Positions 25,243-34,919 are shown, counted from the first letter of the stretch. The stretch: DNA of 64,000 bases from JALCSJ01 sp036788835 (GCA_036788835.1 DAIQMR010000006.1:29250-93249); one strand, 5' to 3'. A program made the numbers and translations. Notes: generated by a model not told the origin, from the letters alone.

Positions 25243-27519
25243 ATGATTAAATTATACGACGGTGGAGTATTCCTGTTGGACGGAGAAAAATTAGCCATGT
25301 CTGTTGCAGAGGTAAAGCACAGCACCGGCAAAGAAGTCGCTGCTGCCGAGGCCAAGAAAGGTACCATGGCTTACGGTATTTTAAAGGCACATAATACTAC
25401 TGATGATATGGAACATATGCAATTAAAATTCGACTCCTTAACTAGTCACGATATTACATCTGTTGGCATTATTCAGACAGCAAGGGCCTCCGGCATGGAG
25501 GAATTTCCTTTGCCATACGTGCTGACCAACTGTCACAACTCCCTTTGTGCAGTTGGCGGCACCATAAATGAAGACGATCATAAATTTGCCTTATCGGCAG
25601 CACATAAATACGGTGGCATATTCGTTCCCACCGATATGGCTGTTATTCACAGCTACAATCGTGAAATGATGGCAGGATGCGGCAAGATGATTCTCGGTTC
25701 CGACAGTCACACCCGCTATGGGGCTTTAGGCACTATGGCTGTAGGCGAGGGGGGCGGAGAGCTGGCCAAGCAACTTTTACAACATACTTACGATTTCCTC
25801 TATCCCGGGGTTATTGCTATTTATCTTACCGGGCAACCTAAACCGGGCGTAGGCCCTCATGATATTGCCTTAGCTATTTGCGGTGCTGTTTACAAAAACG
25901 GCTATCTAAAAAATAAGGTTATGGAGTTTGTAGGCCCCGGCATTAAAAACCTGACTGCTGAATACCGGAACGGTATTGATGTTATGACCACGGAAACTAC
26001 TTGTTGGTCTTCCATTTGGGAAACAGACGATAATATTAAAGAATATTTGACCATTCATGGCCGGCCTCAGGATTATAAAAAAATTCAACCGTCTGAGGTT
26101 GCTTACTATGATGGCTGTGTCTATATTGACTTGTCTACGGTGGAATGTACCATTGCCCTTCCTATGCATCCGTCTAATACGTTTACTATTCACGAGCTGC
26201 AGGCTAATGCCAAGGATATTCTTCATGAGGCGGAAGTTAATGCTAATAAGCAGATAGCTAAAACAGCGCACATGGATTTAATGAGCAAGCTTCATGGTGA
26301 TGGTAATATTTACGTTGACCAGGGCATTATCGCTGGCTGCAGCGGCGGGACTTTTGAAAATTTATGTATTGCGGCCAATATTATGAAGGGTAAAAGCTGC
26401 GGTAACGGTTCTTTTTCCATGAGTATTTATGCAGGCAGCATGCCTACCTATTTGGAATTGCTGAAGGATGGCAAAATTGCTGATTTGGCAGAGGCAGGAG
26501 CAATTATAAAAGAATGCTTCTGCGGCCCTTGCTTTGGCGCCGGTGATACTCCCGCCAACGGGGAATTGAGTATTCGTCATACCACCAGAAACTTCCCCAA
26601 CCGGGAAGGTTCTAAGCCCGGTGAAGGTCAAATGGCAGCAGTTGCCCTGATGGACGCACGTTCTATTGCCGCTACAGCTGCCAATGGTGGCAGATTAACT
26701 GCTGCTACTGATTTAACGGATGTAGATTATTACGTACCTAAGTATCATTTTCACAAAGAAGTATATGACAAGAGAGTGTATAACGGCTGGGGCAAGGCTG
26801 AACCTGACACAGAATTGAGATTCGGTCCCAATATTAAAGATTGGCCTCATATGCCATTTTTGACCAAAGATTTGCTGGTGAAGGTTTGTGCATATATTAC
26901 CGACCCTGTGACTACTACCGACGAACTGATTCCTTCCGGAGAGACTTCTTCTTATCGTTCCAACCCGGAAAGACTGTCGGAATTCACCTTGGGACGGAGA
27001 GTTCCCGAATACGTAGGAAGGAGCAAGGTTCTGCGTCAGGAAGAAATGGACAGAGAAGCAGGGAAAGCTTTGCCCAAGGAAATTATGGATGTATATGCGG
27101 CTTTAACTAAAGCAGGGCTGGAGGTTGACCCTCATGGTACCGGATTGGGCAGCTCACTTTTTGCCAATATGCCGGGAGACGGTTCTGCCCGGGAGCAGGC
27201 TGCTTCCTGTCAAAGAGTTTTAGGCTCAGCTGCAAACTTTGCTAAAATTTATGCTACCAAGAGATATCGTTCCAACTGCATTAACTGGGGTATTATTCCT
27301 TTCCTTGTAAAGAATCCTGAAGAGTTTGCTCTTAACGACTATATTTTCATCCCTGATGTCAAAGAGCATATTTTAAACGAAGCAAAGGAATTCAAGGCTT
27401 ATGGTATTAACAAAGATGGTAAAATTTCCGAGTTTGAAGTCTCCCTGGGTGAGCTGACTGTTGCAGAACGTCAGATTATCGTAGATGGTTGTCTGATTAA
27501 TTACTATAAGAAACACTAA
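25243..27519 (+). CDS. Aconitase-superfamily hydratase (YbhJ-like)
   Basis: 758 residues, close in length and layout to the uncharacterised YbhJ hydratases. Aconitase motifs GSDSHTRYG and Fe-S ligands Cys366 (IIAGCSGG), Cys427 and Cys430 (CFCGPC) are present, followed by a swivel domain (about 590-758). The family interconverts 2- and 3-hydroxy tri- or dicarboxylates through an unsaturated intermediate. First gene of a six-gene cluster with MmgE/PrpD, LarA and TctCBA. It could be an aconitase, a methylaconitase-type enzyme or a hydratase for another hydroxy acid; I would not call it AcnA. Confidence 0.82.
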   Translation: MIKLYDGGVFLLDGEKLAMSVAEVKHSTGKEVAAAEAKKGTMAYGILKAHNTTDDMEHMQLKFDSLTSHDITSVGIIQTARASGMEEFPLPYVLTNCHNSLCAVGGTINEDDHKFALSAAHKYGGIFVPTDMAVIHSYNREMMAGCGKMILGSDSHTRYGALGTMAVGEGGGELAKQLLQHTYDFLYPGVIAIYLTGQPKPGVGPHDIALAICGAVYKNGYLKNKVMEFVGPGIKNLTAEYRNGIDVMTTETTCWSSIWETDDNIKEYLTIHGRPQDYKKIQPSEVAYYDGCVYIDLSTVECTIALPMHPSNTFTIHELQANAKDILHEAEVNANKQIAKTAHMDLMSKLHGDGNIYVDQGIIAGCSGGTFENLCIAANIMKGKSCGNGSFSMSIYAGSMPTYLELLKDGKIADLAEAGAIIKECFCGPCFGAGDTPANGELSIRHTTRNFPNREGSKPGEGQMAAVALMDARSIAATAANGGRLTAATDLTDVDYYVPKYHFHKEVYDKRVYNGWGKAEPDTELRFGPNIKDWPHMPFLTKDLLVKVCAYITDPVTTTDELIPSGETSSYRSNPERLSEFTLGRRVPEYVGRSKVLRQEEMDREAGKALPKEIMDVYAALTKAGLEVDPHGTGLGSSLFANMPGDGSAREQAASCQRVLGSAANFAKIYATKRYRSNCINWGIIPFLVKNPEEFALNDYIFIPDVKEHILNEAKEFKAYGINKDGKISEFEVSLGELTVAERQIIVDGCLINYYKKH

Positions 27520-27547
27520 AAGGAATGGGAGCAGAGAGGTAAATTAA

Positions 27548-28900
27548 ATGAACGAAATTGCTGCACTGGCTGCTTTTATTACAGAGCTTCAGTGGTCAGA
27601 TATACAGGACAAAGTTAAGGAAGCTGCGGTATTACATATTTTAGACAGTGTTGGCACGGCTTTAGGGGCGGCAGGTAATGAGCAAAATCAAACTGTAGCC
27701 GCTCAATGGTTGAAAAACGAAACTACCTGTGAAGCTTCGGTGTGGTGCAGAAAGTGCCGGAGCGGATTAGGCAAAGCAGCTTTTTTAAATGCCATGATGG
27801 GGCATACTCTGGAAATGGATGATGTTCATACTGAGAGCAAAACCCACATTGGTACTGTGGTAGTCCCGGCAGCTTGGGCTATGGCGGAACATTTAGAGGC
27901 TACAGGACAGGAATTAATTCTGGCAGTTATTTGTGGCTATGAAGTCATGAGCAGGATAGGCATGGCCTTCGGAGTATCATCCCATCGTAATAAAGGCTGG
28001 CATGTAACAGCCACGGCGGGAACTTTTGGGGCGGCAGCCGCTTGTGCAAAACTATTAAAATTAGATTTACAGGAAACAAAAAATGCTTTAGCTTTGGCGG
28101 GAACGCAGAGTTTCGGAACATGGGCTTTTTTGGGAGACGGTGCTTCTTGCAAAGTGCTTAACCCGGCCAGAGCATCACAGCTCGGTCTAGAGTCGGCACT
28201 GCTGGCTCAGGCCGGCATGACAGGCCCGGAACATATTTTCACCAGTGAAGACGGCGGACTCTTAGCTATGATGAGTGACGAAGCAGATGTGAAGCTTGTG
28301 GCCAAGGATTTAGGAAGCATCTGGCAAATTCTTCGAGTAGACAATAAACCTTATCCCGCTTGCCGCAGTACACATTGTGTAATTGATGGAATGCTGGAGA
28401 TTTGCAAAAAACATAATTTAAAAGCTCAAGATATTGAACATGTCACGGTGGAAACATATCTGGTAGGCTATAAACAGTGCGGGGTAGCGGCAGGCAGCAT
28501 TGACCCGCAAAATGCGGTTAATGCCAAATTCTCCACTCCCTATGTAGTGGCTTGCGCGGCATTGTTTGGCGGATTTACTTTACAGCAGGTAGAGCCGGAA
28601 TGCATTAACAATCCACAAGTAAGGGAACTTTTAAAGAAAGTAGAAGTAAAACCGGCCGCTGATTTGACAAAATTATATCCGGAACATTGGGGCTGCCGTA
28701 TTACTGCCAGAGATACGAAGAACCGGAACTATAGTGTTAGTGTGCAAGATGCTTCCGGCAGCGTGGCAAAGCCTCTGACTGCACAACAGGTTAAAGTGAA
28801 AGCTTTAAGCCTCATGCAAAGGGCCAAGGTTCCCGCAGCAGAAAAATTATCCGAAGAAATTCTCAATTTGGCTACAAAGGAAAGATTACCTCAGTTGTAA
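27548..28900 (+). CDS. MmgE/PrpD-family dehydratase or decarboxylase
   Basis: 450 residues, all-helical MmgE/PrpD fold. The active-site segment GHTLEMDDVH and the lid motif PYPACRSTHCVIDG are visible. Family members include 2-methylcitrate dehydratase, cis-aconitate decarboxylase and iminodisuccinate epimerase, so the reaction cannot be named from sequence alone. It lies 28 bases after the hydratase, pointing to a shared substrate. Neither prpB nor prpC is in the cluster, which argues against a plain methylcitrate cycle. Confidence 0.85.
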   Translation: MNEIAALAAFITELQWSDIQDKVKEAAVLHILDSVGTALGAAGNEQNQTVAAQWLKNETTCEASVWCRKCRSGLGKAAFLNAMMGHTLEMDDVHTESKTHIGTVVVPAAWAMAEHLEATGQELILAVICGYEVMSRIGMAFGVSSHRNKGWHVTATAGTFGAAAACAKLLKLDLQETKNALALAGTQSFGTWAFLGDGASCKVLNPARASQLGLESALLAQAGMTGPEHIFTSEDGGLLAMMSDEADVKLVAKDLGSIWQILRVDNKPYPACRSTHCVIDGMLEICKKHNLKAQDIEHVTVETYLVGYKQCGVAAGSIDPQNAVNAKFSTPYVVACAALFGGFTLQQVEPECINNPQVRELLKKVEVKPAADLTKLYPEHWGCRITARDTKNRNYSVSVQDASGSVAKPLTAQQVKVKALSLMQRAKVPAAEKLSEEILNLATKERLPQL

Positions 28901-28908
28901 AGGAGAAG

Positions 28909-30195
28909 ATGATGACTGGTATAAAAGTGCCATATGGTAAAAAATACGAGGAAGCTAACATACCTGATGATATTACTGTACAGGTTGTAGATCCGGAATG
29001 TGCGCCGGTTACTGCCAAGATAGAAGAACTAATTGAGCAGGCTTTGGATAATCCCATTGGTTGCGGAAGGTTAGAAGACCTAGTGGCGGCAAGGGCTGAT
29101 AAAGACGGAAAAATTTTAATCATCGTGAATGATCCCACTAGACCGGGACCCAATAAAGAGATGGTTCAAGGTCTCATTAAAAGATTGAAAAAAGCGGGGG
29201 TTGCCGATGAGCAGATAGAATTTATTGTTGCTACAGGCAGCCACAGAGCTCCTACTTCTGCAGAAATTGACAACTTAGTAGGTACCCATGTCCACGAGAA
29301 ATACCGAGTGTTCAGCCATGACTGCAAGAAAAATAATGTATATCTGGGAACAACCAAAGAGGGGTTACCTATATATGTGGACAAGATAGCTGCAGAAGCA
29401 AAATTTATAATTACTACAGGTTTGATTGCTCCTCATAAAGCAGCAGGTTTTTCCGGTGGGAGGAAAAGCATTGTGCCGGGCGTGGCTGGCCTGGAAACTT
29501 TGAAGATTCACCATTCCCTTCCCATACGGCCTTTTGAGCCGGCCTTGGGGTTCATGGAAAAAAATCCTTTCCATATAGCTGCTTTAGAAGCGGCGGAAAT
29601 GGTAGGAGTTCGGTTTATTTTAAATGCAGTGCAAGATCCACATAAGCAAAATATAGCTGTAGTGGCCGGCCATTTGGCTCAGGCCCACCAAGCAGGTGTG
29701 AAAATTTGCCGGGAACACAATACAGTTATTTGTAAAAAACACGGAGATGTGATTATTGCTTCACCGGGTGGTGCCCCCAGGGATTGTAATTTGTATCAGG
29801 CACAAAAAGCTTTGGCTACGGCCGAACTTTTTGCAGGAAAAGGCGGAAAAGCCAAGCTGATTTTAGTGGCAGAAGCAGAAGATGGCATAGGGCCGGATTT
29901 GTTCCAAGACTGGTTAATGAGTGCTGCCACACCTCAGGAAGTAATTGAGCGTTTTCGTAAAGAAGGTTTTGATGTAGGAACCAATAAAGCTTTTGAATAT
30001 GCACGGGCCATGACAAAGGGGGAAGTGATAATTGTAAGCCGGAATGTAGATGAAGAACGTTTGCATAAGATGAAGTTAGGCTGGGCGCCTACGCTGCAAC
30101 AGGCAATTGACAAGGTGTGTGGTGAGCAAAAACCACGGCAAGTAATTGTGCTGCCCAAGGCTGTGAATATTATTCCACAGTTTGTGGCAGAATGA
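28909..30195 (+). CDS. LarA-family nickel-pincer racemase/epimerase
   Basis: 428 residues, DUF2088/LarA fold. The residues that hold and use the Ni-pincer nucleotide in lactate racemase are present in order: His112 (ATGSHRAP), His176 (IAPHKAAG), Lys186 (GGRKSIVPG) and His202 (KIHHS). LarA homologues racemise lactate, malate and other 2-hydroxy acids. In this cluster a 2-hydroxy tri- or dicarboxylate is more likely than lactate. LarE is encoded at 54100; LarB and LarC are not in the window. Confidence 0.87.
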   Translation: MMTGIKVPYGKKYEEANIPDDITVQVVDPECAPVTAKIEELIEQALDNPIGCGRLEDLVAARADKDGKILIIVNDPTRPGPNKEMVQGLIKRLKKAGVADEQIEFIVATGSHRAPTSAEIDNLVGTHVHEKYRVFSHDCKKNNVYLGTTKEGLPIYVDKIAAEAKFIITTGLIAPHKAAGFSGGRKSIVPGVAGLETLKIHHSLPIRPFEPALGFMEKNPFHIAALEAAEMVGVRFILNAVQDPHKQNIAVVAGHLAQAHQAGVKICREHNTVICKKHGDVIIASPGGAPRDCNLYQAQKALATAELFAGKGGKAKLILVAEAEDGIGPDLFQDWLMSAATPQEVIERFRKEGFDVGTNKAFEYARAMTKGEVIIVSRNVDEERLHKMKLGWAPTLQQAIDKVCGEQKPRQVIVLPKAVNIIPQFVAE

Positions 30196-30224
30196 ATCTG
30201 ATGTTGTAAAAGGAGGAGAAAAAC

Positions 30225-31217
30225 ATGAAGAAAAAAGCGTTAGCAGTATTAGCGGTGTTGATGATGTTGGTTATGGCCCTGACAGGGTGCGGTTCATCAA
30301 CAGAAGAGGCCAAAAAAGATGATGGCAAGAAAGGACCCTGGAAGTGGGAAAGAGATATTGAAATGGTTTGCGTATTCGGCGTTGGGTCAGGCACGGATAC
30401 TACTTTAAGGGCTATTTGTCCATTGGTAGAAAAAGAACTTGGGGTAAATATTCATATTAATAACGTTGGTGGCGCATCCGGTTTAACAGGTTTGGAATAT
30501 GCTCATCAACAGCCTACAGATGGTTATTCTTTTGTTATGTTAACACCATCTGCGGTTATTCAAGGCTTGAAGAAACAAGCATCTTTTGATGTAAAGAGTG
30601 AAATGGTTCCGGTTTGCTGCTTAGTACAGGACAGTAACGTTGTTTTTGCTAATTCCAAATTACCTTATAAAGATTGGAAGGGTCTTGTAGAATATGCTAA
30701 GCAAAATCCAGGGAAACCTACCTTGACTTTGCAGTCCGTATCCGGTATTGATGCTTTGTCTGCTCAGCAATTGTTCCAACAAGCAGGTATCAAAGTTACC
30801 ATGGTAGCATCCAGTGGTGCGGAAGCATATAGCTTGGTAATCGGTGGGCATGCTGATATGACTTTGGGCAGTCCGGCTGATGGTGAACAATATGTAAAAG
30901 CCGGCCAGGTTAATCCTTTGATTGTTATTAATACTGCTCGTAGCTCTGCTATGAAAGAAGTTCCTTGCTCCAAAGACTTTAAAATGACTGCAGATATAGG
31001 CCCATGGAGAGCTATTATGGCTCGCAAAGGTACTCCTCAAGCAGCTATCGACAGCTTGGAAGCAGCTTTCTTTAAAGCAATGAAACAAAAACAATGGGAA
31101 GACTGGAAAGCTAAAGTTGGCTTGAACGATCGTAAAGGTCAATTCAATCAAAAAGAAATGGCAAAAGTTTGGAATGATTACTTTGATTTGTTAGGACCAT
31201 TGGTAACTAAAAAATAG
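30225..31217 (+). CDS. Tripartite tricarboxylate transporter substrate-binding protein (TctC)
   Basis: 330 residues. Lipoprotein signal with lipobox LTGC, then the Bug/TctC two-lobe binding domain; the VGGASGLTG loop and A.P.DGY motif are typical. It captures a carboxylate outside the membrane and hands it to TctAB. AGGAGG ribosome site. Proteins of this family bind citrate, succinate-like acids, aromatic acids and others, so substrate is open. Confidence 0.9.
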   Translation: MKKKALAVLAVLMMLVMALTGCGSSTEEAKKDDGKKGPWKWERDIEMVCVFGVGSGTDTTLRAICPLVEKELGVNIHINNVGGASGLTGLEYAHQQPTDGYSFVMLTPSAVIQGLKKQASFDVKSEMVPVCCLVQDSNVVFANSKLPYKDWKGLVEYAKQNPGKPTLTLQSVSGIDALSAQQLFQQAGIKVTMVASSGAEAYSLVIGGHADMTLGSPADGEQYVKAGQVNPLIVINTARSSAMKEVPCSKDFKMTADIGPWRAIMARKGTPQAAIDSLEAAFFKAMKQKQWEDWKAKVGLNDRKGQFNQKEMAKVWNDYFDLLGPLVTKK

Positions 31218-31245
31218 ATAATAAACAAGTAAAGGAGAATAAACT

Positions 31246-31767
31246 ATGCTGGAATTGCTTTTTAGTATTGTTTTATTCTTGTTCTTTGGATATTGCCTAT
31301 ACTATGTTACAACTACGATCGAAGTATCAACTATTACAGATCCGCTGGGGGCCGCTTTTTGGCCCCAGCTCCTGATTTGTTTGTTGCTTTTTATTCTGAT
31401 TTTAGATATGTATCATGTGTATAAAAAAATACCAAAGGAAGATAGAACATTAAGTTATTTTGCGCAATATGATTGGCTGGGCCTTATTAAGAGCCCGTTG
31501 GTTTTGGGAATGGCTATATTGTTTATATATGCGTTTGTCTTAAATACGGTTGGTTTCTTGGCTGCCAGCTGGGTTTTGTGTATGGCAATGTGTTACTTAT
31601 TGGGCGAACGCAGATGGAAAGTCCTGCCGCTTTTTTCTTTGGTGGCTGTGGGTGTTTTGTTTATCCTCTTCTACAAAGGCATTGGTATACAAATGCCGCG
31701 TGGAACAATTCCTATTATGAGAAATTTTGCCTTGAGTGTTGAAAAATTACTCCGGGTTATGGGATAG
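31246..31767 (+). CDS. Tripartite tricarboxylate transporter small membrane subunit (TctB)
   Basis: 173 residues with four predicted membrane helices; family DUF1468/TctB. The opening GAAFWPQLL segment is typical. Sits between tctC and tctA with short spacings (28 and 13 bases). Confidence 0.87.
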   Translation: MLELLFSIVLFLFFGYCLYYVTTTIEVSTITDPLGAAFWPQLLICLLLFILILDMYHVYKKIPKEDRTLSYFAQYDWLGLIKSPLVLGMAILFIYAFVLNTVGFLAASWVLCMAMCYLLGERRWKVLPLFSLVAVGVLFILFYKGIGIQMPRGTIPIMRNFALSVEKLLRVMG

Positions 31768-31780
31768 GGGGAGATAACAA

Positions 31781-33286
31781 ATGATCGCATTAATGGCACA
31801 AGCATGTGCAGTCGTTTTTCAGCCGATAACGTTATTATATATTGTGGTTGGCACAATCGTAGGGGTTATCTTCGGTGCCCTGCCTGGTGTATCTGCATCT
31901 ATGGCAGTCGTCTTGGCTATGACCTTTAGCTATTCCATGGCACCTCTTCCGTCTATTGCTTTTTTGGTTGCTGTGTATTGTGCAGCAATTACCGGAGGCG
32001 GTATTACAGCAATATTATTCTCTATTCCGGGAACACCGTCCAGTGCTACAACAACTTTTGACGGTTACCCCATGACTTTAAGGGGCGAGGCCGGCAAGGC
32101 TTTAGGCATTAGTCTGATGGTTTCTGCTTTTGGCGGTTTGTTTTCTGCCTTTTGTATGGCTATCCTTACCGGACCATTAGCTAAAGCAGCTTTGGCCTTT
32201 GGCCCTGCCGAACTGTTTGGGGTTAGCTTTTTGGGTTTATCCATTTTAACTTGTTTAGATGCGGACAATGTTTTGAAGACAATAGCATCTGGTTTAATTG
32301 GTTTATTATTAGCCTGTGTGGGTACAGATTCTGTATCAGGCGTTGCCCGTTTTACCTGGCACCATGCAGTGCTGGTTAAGGGTATTGCTTTAATTCCTAC
32401 AATGGTAGGTTTGTTTGCCATAGTGGCAGTATTTAAAGCTTTGGCTGATATTCGCAATAAACCGGATTCCGGCATAGATACCACGAAGACAGGCAATGTA
32501 GATACTAAGCTTTGTACCGTCAAAGAATTGTGGGTCATGAAAACCACTATTTTACGGTCTGCTGTTATCGGCACGATAGTAGGCATTCTCCCTGGCGCAG
32601 GGGCTACTATTGCTTCTTTCTTAAGTTATGCAGTTGACGTAAGATGCTCTAAGCATCCTGAGACTTATGGTCACGGCGAACCACTTGGTATTGCTGCTTC
32701 TGAGACTGCCAATAATGCAGCCACCGGCGGTGCTATGGTTCCTCTTCTGGCATTAGGTATTCCCGGTGGTAATGCGGCGGCAGTTATGGCTACGGCTCTT
32801 GCTGTCAAGGGCGTTAATATGGGACCATTGCTAATGACTAGTCAGCCTGTGTACTTGTACACGGTATTTGTTGCCCAGATTCTCGTTAATATTCTGATGG
32901 TTGCGGTGGCTGTTTATATTGCTAAGATTTTTGCCAAGATTTTAAAAATTCCCTATAGCATGTTAGGCTCAATTATTGTTTTGCTGTCCATTTTCGGAGC
33001 TTTCGGCTACAGCAGGGCAGTCAGTGATGTTATGCTTATGGTTATGGCTGCTATTGTGGGTTACATCTTCATTTTGTATCGCTTTAGCAGTGCGGCATTA
33101 ATCCTTGGTTTGGTTTTAGGCGAGATGGTAGAGAAAAACCTGAGGAATGCCTTTGTCGTCGGGCATGGGACTTTCCAAGGGGCATTTATGAACAAACCTA
33201 TCGCTTTGGGCTTGATTATCGTGTGCTTCATTCTTTTGTTCTGGCCGATTATCAGTGGTCTCTTTACTAAGAAAAAAGCAGCTTAA
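31781..33286 (+). CDS. Tripartite tricarboxylate transporter large membrane subunit (TctA)
   Basis: 501 residues, about 12 membrane helices. Family motifs GALPGVSASMAVVLAM near the N terminus and GILPGAGATIASFLSY in the second half mark the two repeat units; the IPGTPSS..T.DGYP segment is also present. Ion-driven uptake channel subunit. Last transporter gene of the operon. Confidence 0.92.
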   Translation: MIALMAQACAVVFQPITLLYIVVGTIVGVIFGALPGVSASMAVVLAMTFSYSMAPLPSIAFLVAVYCAAITGGGITAILFSIPGTPSSATTTFDGYPMTLRGEAGKALGISLMVSAFGGLFSAFCMAILTGPLAKAALAFGPAELFGVSFLGLSILTCLDADNVLKTIASGLIGLLLACVGTDSVSGVARFTWHHAVLVKGIALIPTMVGLFAIVAVFKALADIRNKPDSGIDTTKTGNVDTKLCTVKELWVMKTTILRSAVIGTIVGILPGAGATIASFLSYAVDVRCSKHPETYGHGEPLGIAASETANNAATGGAMVPLLALGIPGGNAAAVMATALAVKGVNMGPLLMTSQPVYLYTVFVAQILVNILMVAVAVYIAKIFAKILKIPYSMLGSIIVLLSIFGAFGYSRAVSDVMLMVMAAIVGYIFILYRFSSAALILGLVLGEMVEKNLRNAFVVGHGTFQGAFMNKPIALGLIIVCFILLFWPIISGLFTKKKAA

Positions 33287-33308
33287 GGGCAGAAAGGTTT
33301 GTAACAGC

Positions 33309-34163
33309 ATGGGAGAGTATGCAAAAGAAATAACTGAGCTGGAGAACCTGCGCAAAAGAGTTCGTGTGAGTTACGGTTTATATGGCCTAGTGTTGGTTAT
33401 AGCCTTGGCCATGGCTTTTATTGCCGATATTACATGGACCATTGCTCTTGGGATTTTAGCCTTGTTATTTTATCTGGTTGTCTCGCGAAAAGATATTAAT
33501 ACTTATAAAAATAAATATCAGGAAATAAAAATCAAAAGAGAACTGGAAAATTTCTTCACTAATTTGACAGTTGTGAGAAAGTCTGTGTTTGCTTCCCAAA
33601 CTTTGGTAGATGATACTTTGATGCCTGCCGAAGCGCATAAAGGTATTGTGCGAATTGGTATCAGGGGTGAAGATAAGGCGGGAAGAAAAGTGCAACTGGC
33701 AGATGTTGCTTTTCCTATGAATGTCCAAACAAGAACGGGAAAAAACAAATACGAAATTATATCCGGCTGCTATTTGCGCCTGGGTGAAACTGAACCTTCC
33801 AAGGCAGAAAGTACGCCTGTAGTTATTTTCCGTAAAAACAATAGTTTCTCTCCTTCTTTGATAATCCATTACAAAAAAATAGGCCTTCAGGAGGAAACAT
33901 GGCGCGATTTTAGCGTCTTTTCTCCTGCTGGCCATGTAATGGACTCAAGCAGAATCAGCCCTTTACATTTGGATATTCCTAACATTGTCTATGGTAATGA
34001 TATCTTGTTTTTAGGTGATAATTCTATAAAGCTCCTTATGACGGCTCATTTCCTCAATGTTGGTAATCTGTCTTACAACCAAGCCATAACAACAAAAACT
34101 TTTGACTATTTGCTGCTTCCTCAATTACCGGAAGTTATGCAACTGGCAAAAAAATATTTATAA
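33309..34163 (+). CDS. Uncharacterised membrane protein at end of Tct operon
   Basis: 284 residues from ATG 33309 (AGAAAGG upstream; the frame extends into tctA but lacks a site). Charged N terminus, two membrane helices (about 20-38 and 42-60), a short coiled stretch, then a soluble domain (about 85-284) with mixed beta content. I recognise no family; DUF3137-like is a weak guess. It starts 22 bases after tctA and is followed by the operon terminator, so it is probably co-transcribed. Confidence 0.7.
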   Translation: MGEYAKEITELENLRKRVRVSYGLYGLVLVIALAMAFIADITWTIALGILALLFYLVVSRKDINTYKNKYQEIKIKRELENFFTNLTVVRKSVFASQTLVDDTLMPAEAHKGIVRIGIRGEDKAGRKVQLADVAFPMNVQTRTGKNKYEIISGCYLRLGETEPSKAESTPVVIFRKNNSFSPSLIIHYKKIGLQEETWRDFSVFSPAGHVMDSSRISPLHLDIPNIVYGNDILFLGDNSIKLLMTAHFLNVGNLSYNQAITTKTFDYLLLPQLPEVMQLAKKYL

Positions 34164-34166
34164 TAA

Positions 34167-34209
34167 ACAAAGGCAATAACACAATCAGTTTTTGTGTTAT
34201 TGCCTTTGT
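34167..34209. terminator. Bidirectional terminator
   Basis: ACAAAGGCAATAACACAA (34167-34184) pairs perfectly with TTGTGTTATTGCCTTTGT (34192-34209), loop TCAGTTT. It separates the Tct operon (+) from the uracil-DNA glycosylase (-). Confidence 0.88.
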
Positions 34210-34212
34210 CTA

Positions 34213-34854
34213 CTAGCGTTTCGTAAATAGTTCAAATAAGTTTATTGGTTTGTCGCTACACAGTTTATAATCTGGGACAGCTTCCAGGACCTTGGCTCTG
34301 GCGGCTTCTAAATCGTAGAACACATGCCATTTAGCCGTGACCTGGTCATGACCGGCCAGACGCAGCAGGTAGGATGGATGAAAGGTCGCAATACAGTCGA
34401 TCCCTTGCTTAGTCTTGAACCAGGTGCCTCGCATCCGGGTGATTTTATCGTCAGGTTTTCCCAAATAATGTAAAGCTACACTGCCCAGGGCCACGATGAC
34501 CTTGGGCCTTATTATTTCAATTTCCTTGTCTAGCCATCGTTCGGCGCAGAAACGTCCTTCTTCAATAGTAGGGGTACGGTTGCCTTTAGGACGGCACTTG
34601 ACTACATTACTGGTCAGAACTTGGTCTCTGGTCATATTGGCAGACCAAAGGGCCTTGTCCAAAAGCTGCCCGCTAGGGCCAATCAAAGGACAACCGTAGT
34701 CATCCTCCACGCCGCCGGGGCCTTCGCCTACGAACATAATAGGACTGCGGGGATTGCCGAACCAGCCAACAGGTGCCTTGCAACCATCACGCAACGGGCA
34801 GTCACGGCAACTATCCAATTGTGCAGATAACGTATCTAATTCTGTGGATTTCAT
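34213..34854 (-). CDS. Uracil-DNA glycosylase, family 4 type
   Basis: 213 residues. Four-Cys Fe-S type: CRDCPLRDGC at the N terminus and KCRPKGNRTP...RFC later. Active-site motif GEGPGGVEDDYG, the second motif GPSGQLLD and the HPSYLLR loop are present. Removes uracil from DNA in base-excision repair. AGAGGT ribosome site before ATG 34854. Confidence 0.9.
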   Translation of the reverse strand: MKSTELDTLSAQLDSCRDCPLRDGCKAPVGWFGNPRSPIMFVGEGPGGVEDDYGCPLIGPSGQLLDKALWSANMTRDQVLTSNVVKCRPKGNRTPTIEEGRFCAERWLDKEIEIIRPKVIVALGSVALHYLGKPDDKITRMRGTWFKTKQGIDCIATFHPSYLLRLAGHDQVTAKWHVFYDLEAARAKVLEAVPDYKLCSDKPINLFELFTKR

Positions 34855-34888
34855 ATTATTACCTCTAATCTATATTTGTTACGAAAAC

Positions 34889-34919
34889 ATGACGAAATAA
34901 GTCCGTCCCCACTGTCACA
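34889..34919. repeat. Dispersed palindrome family, copy C (partial)
   Basis: On the minus strand TGTGACAGTGGGGACGGAC resembles the GACAAAAT-GGGGACGGTAC half of copies A and B. It sits in the short gap downstream of the Gx transporter gene. Confidence 0.45.

Noticed and set aside
25243..27519. Housekeeping aconitase AcnA
   Set aside because: Length and layout match YbhJ-like hydratases, and the operon context is catabolic with its own regulator and transporter.
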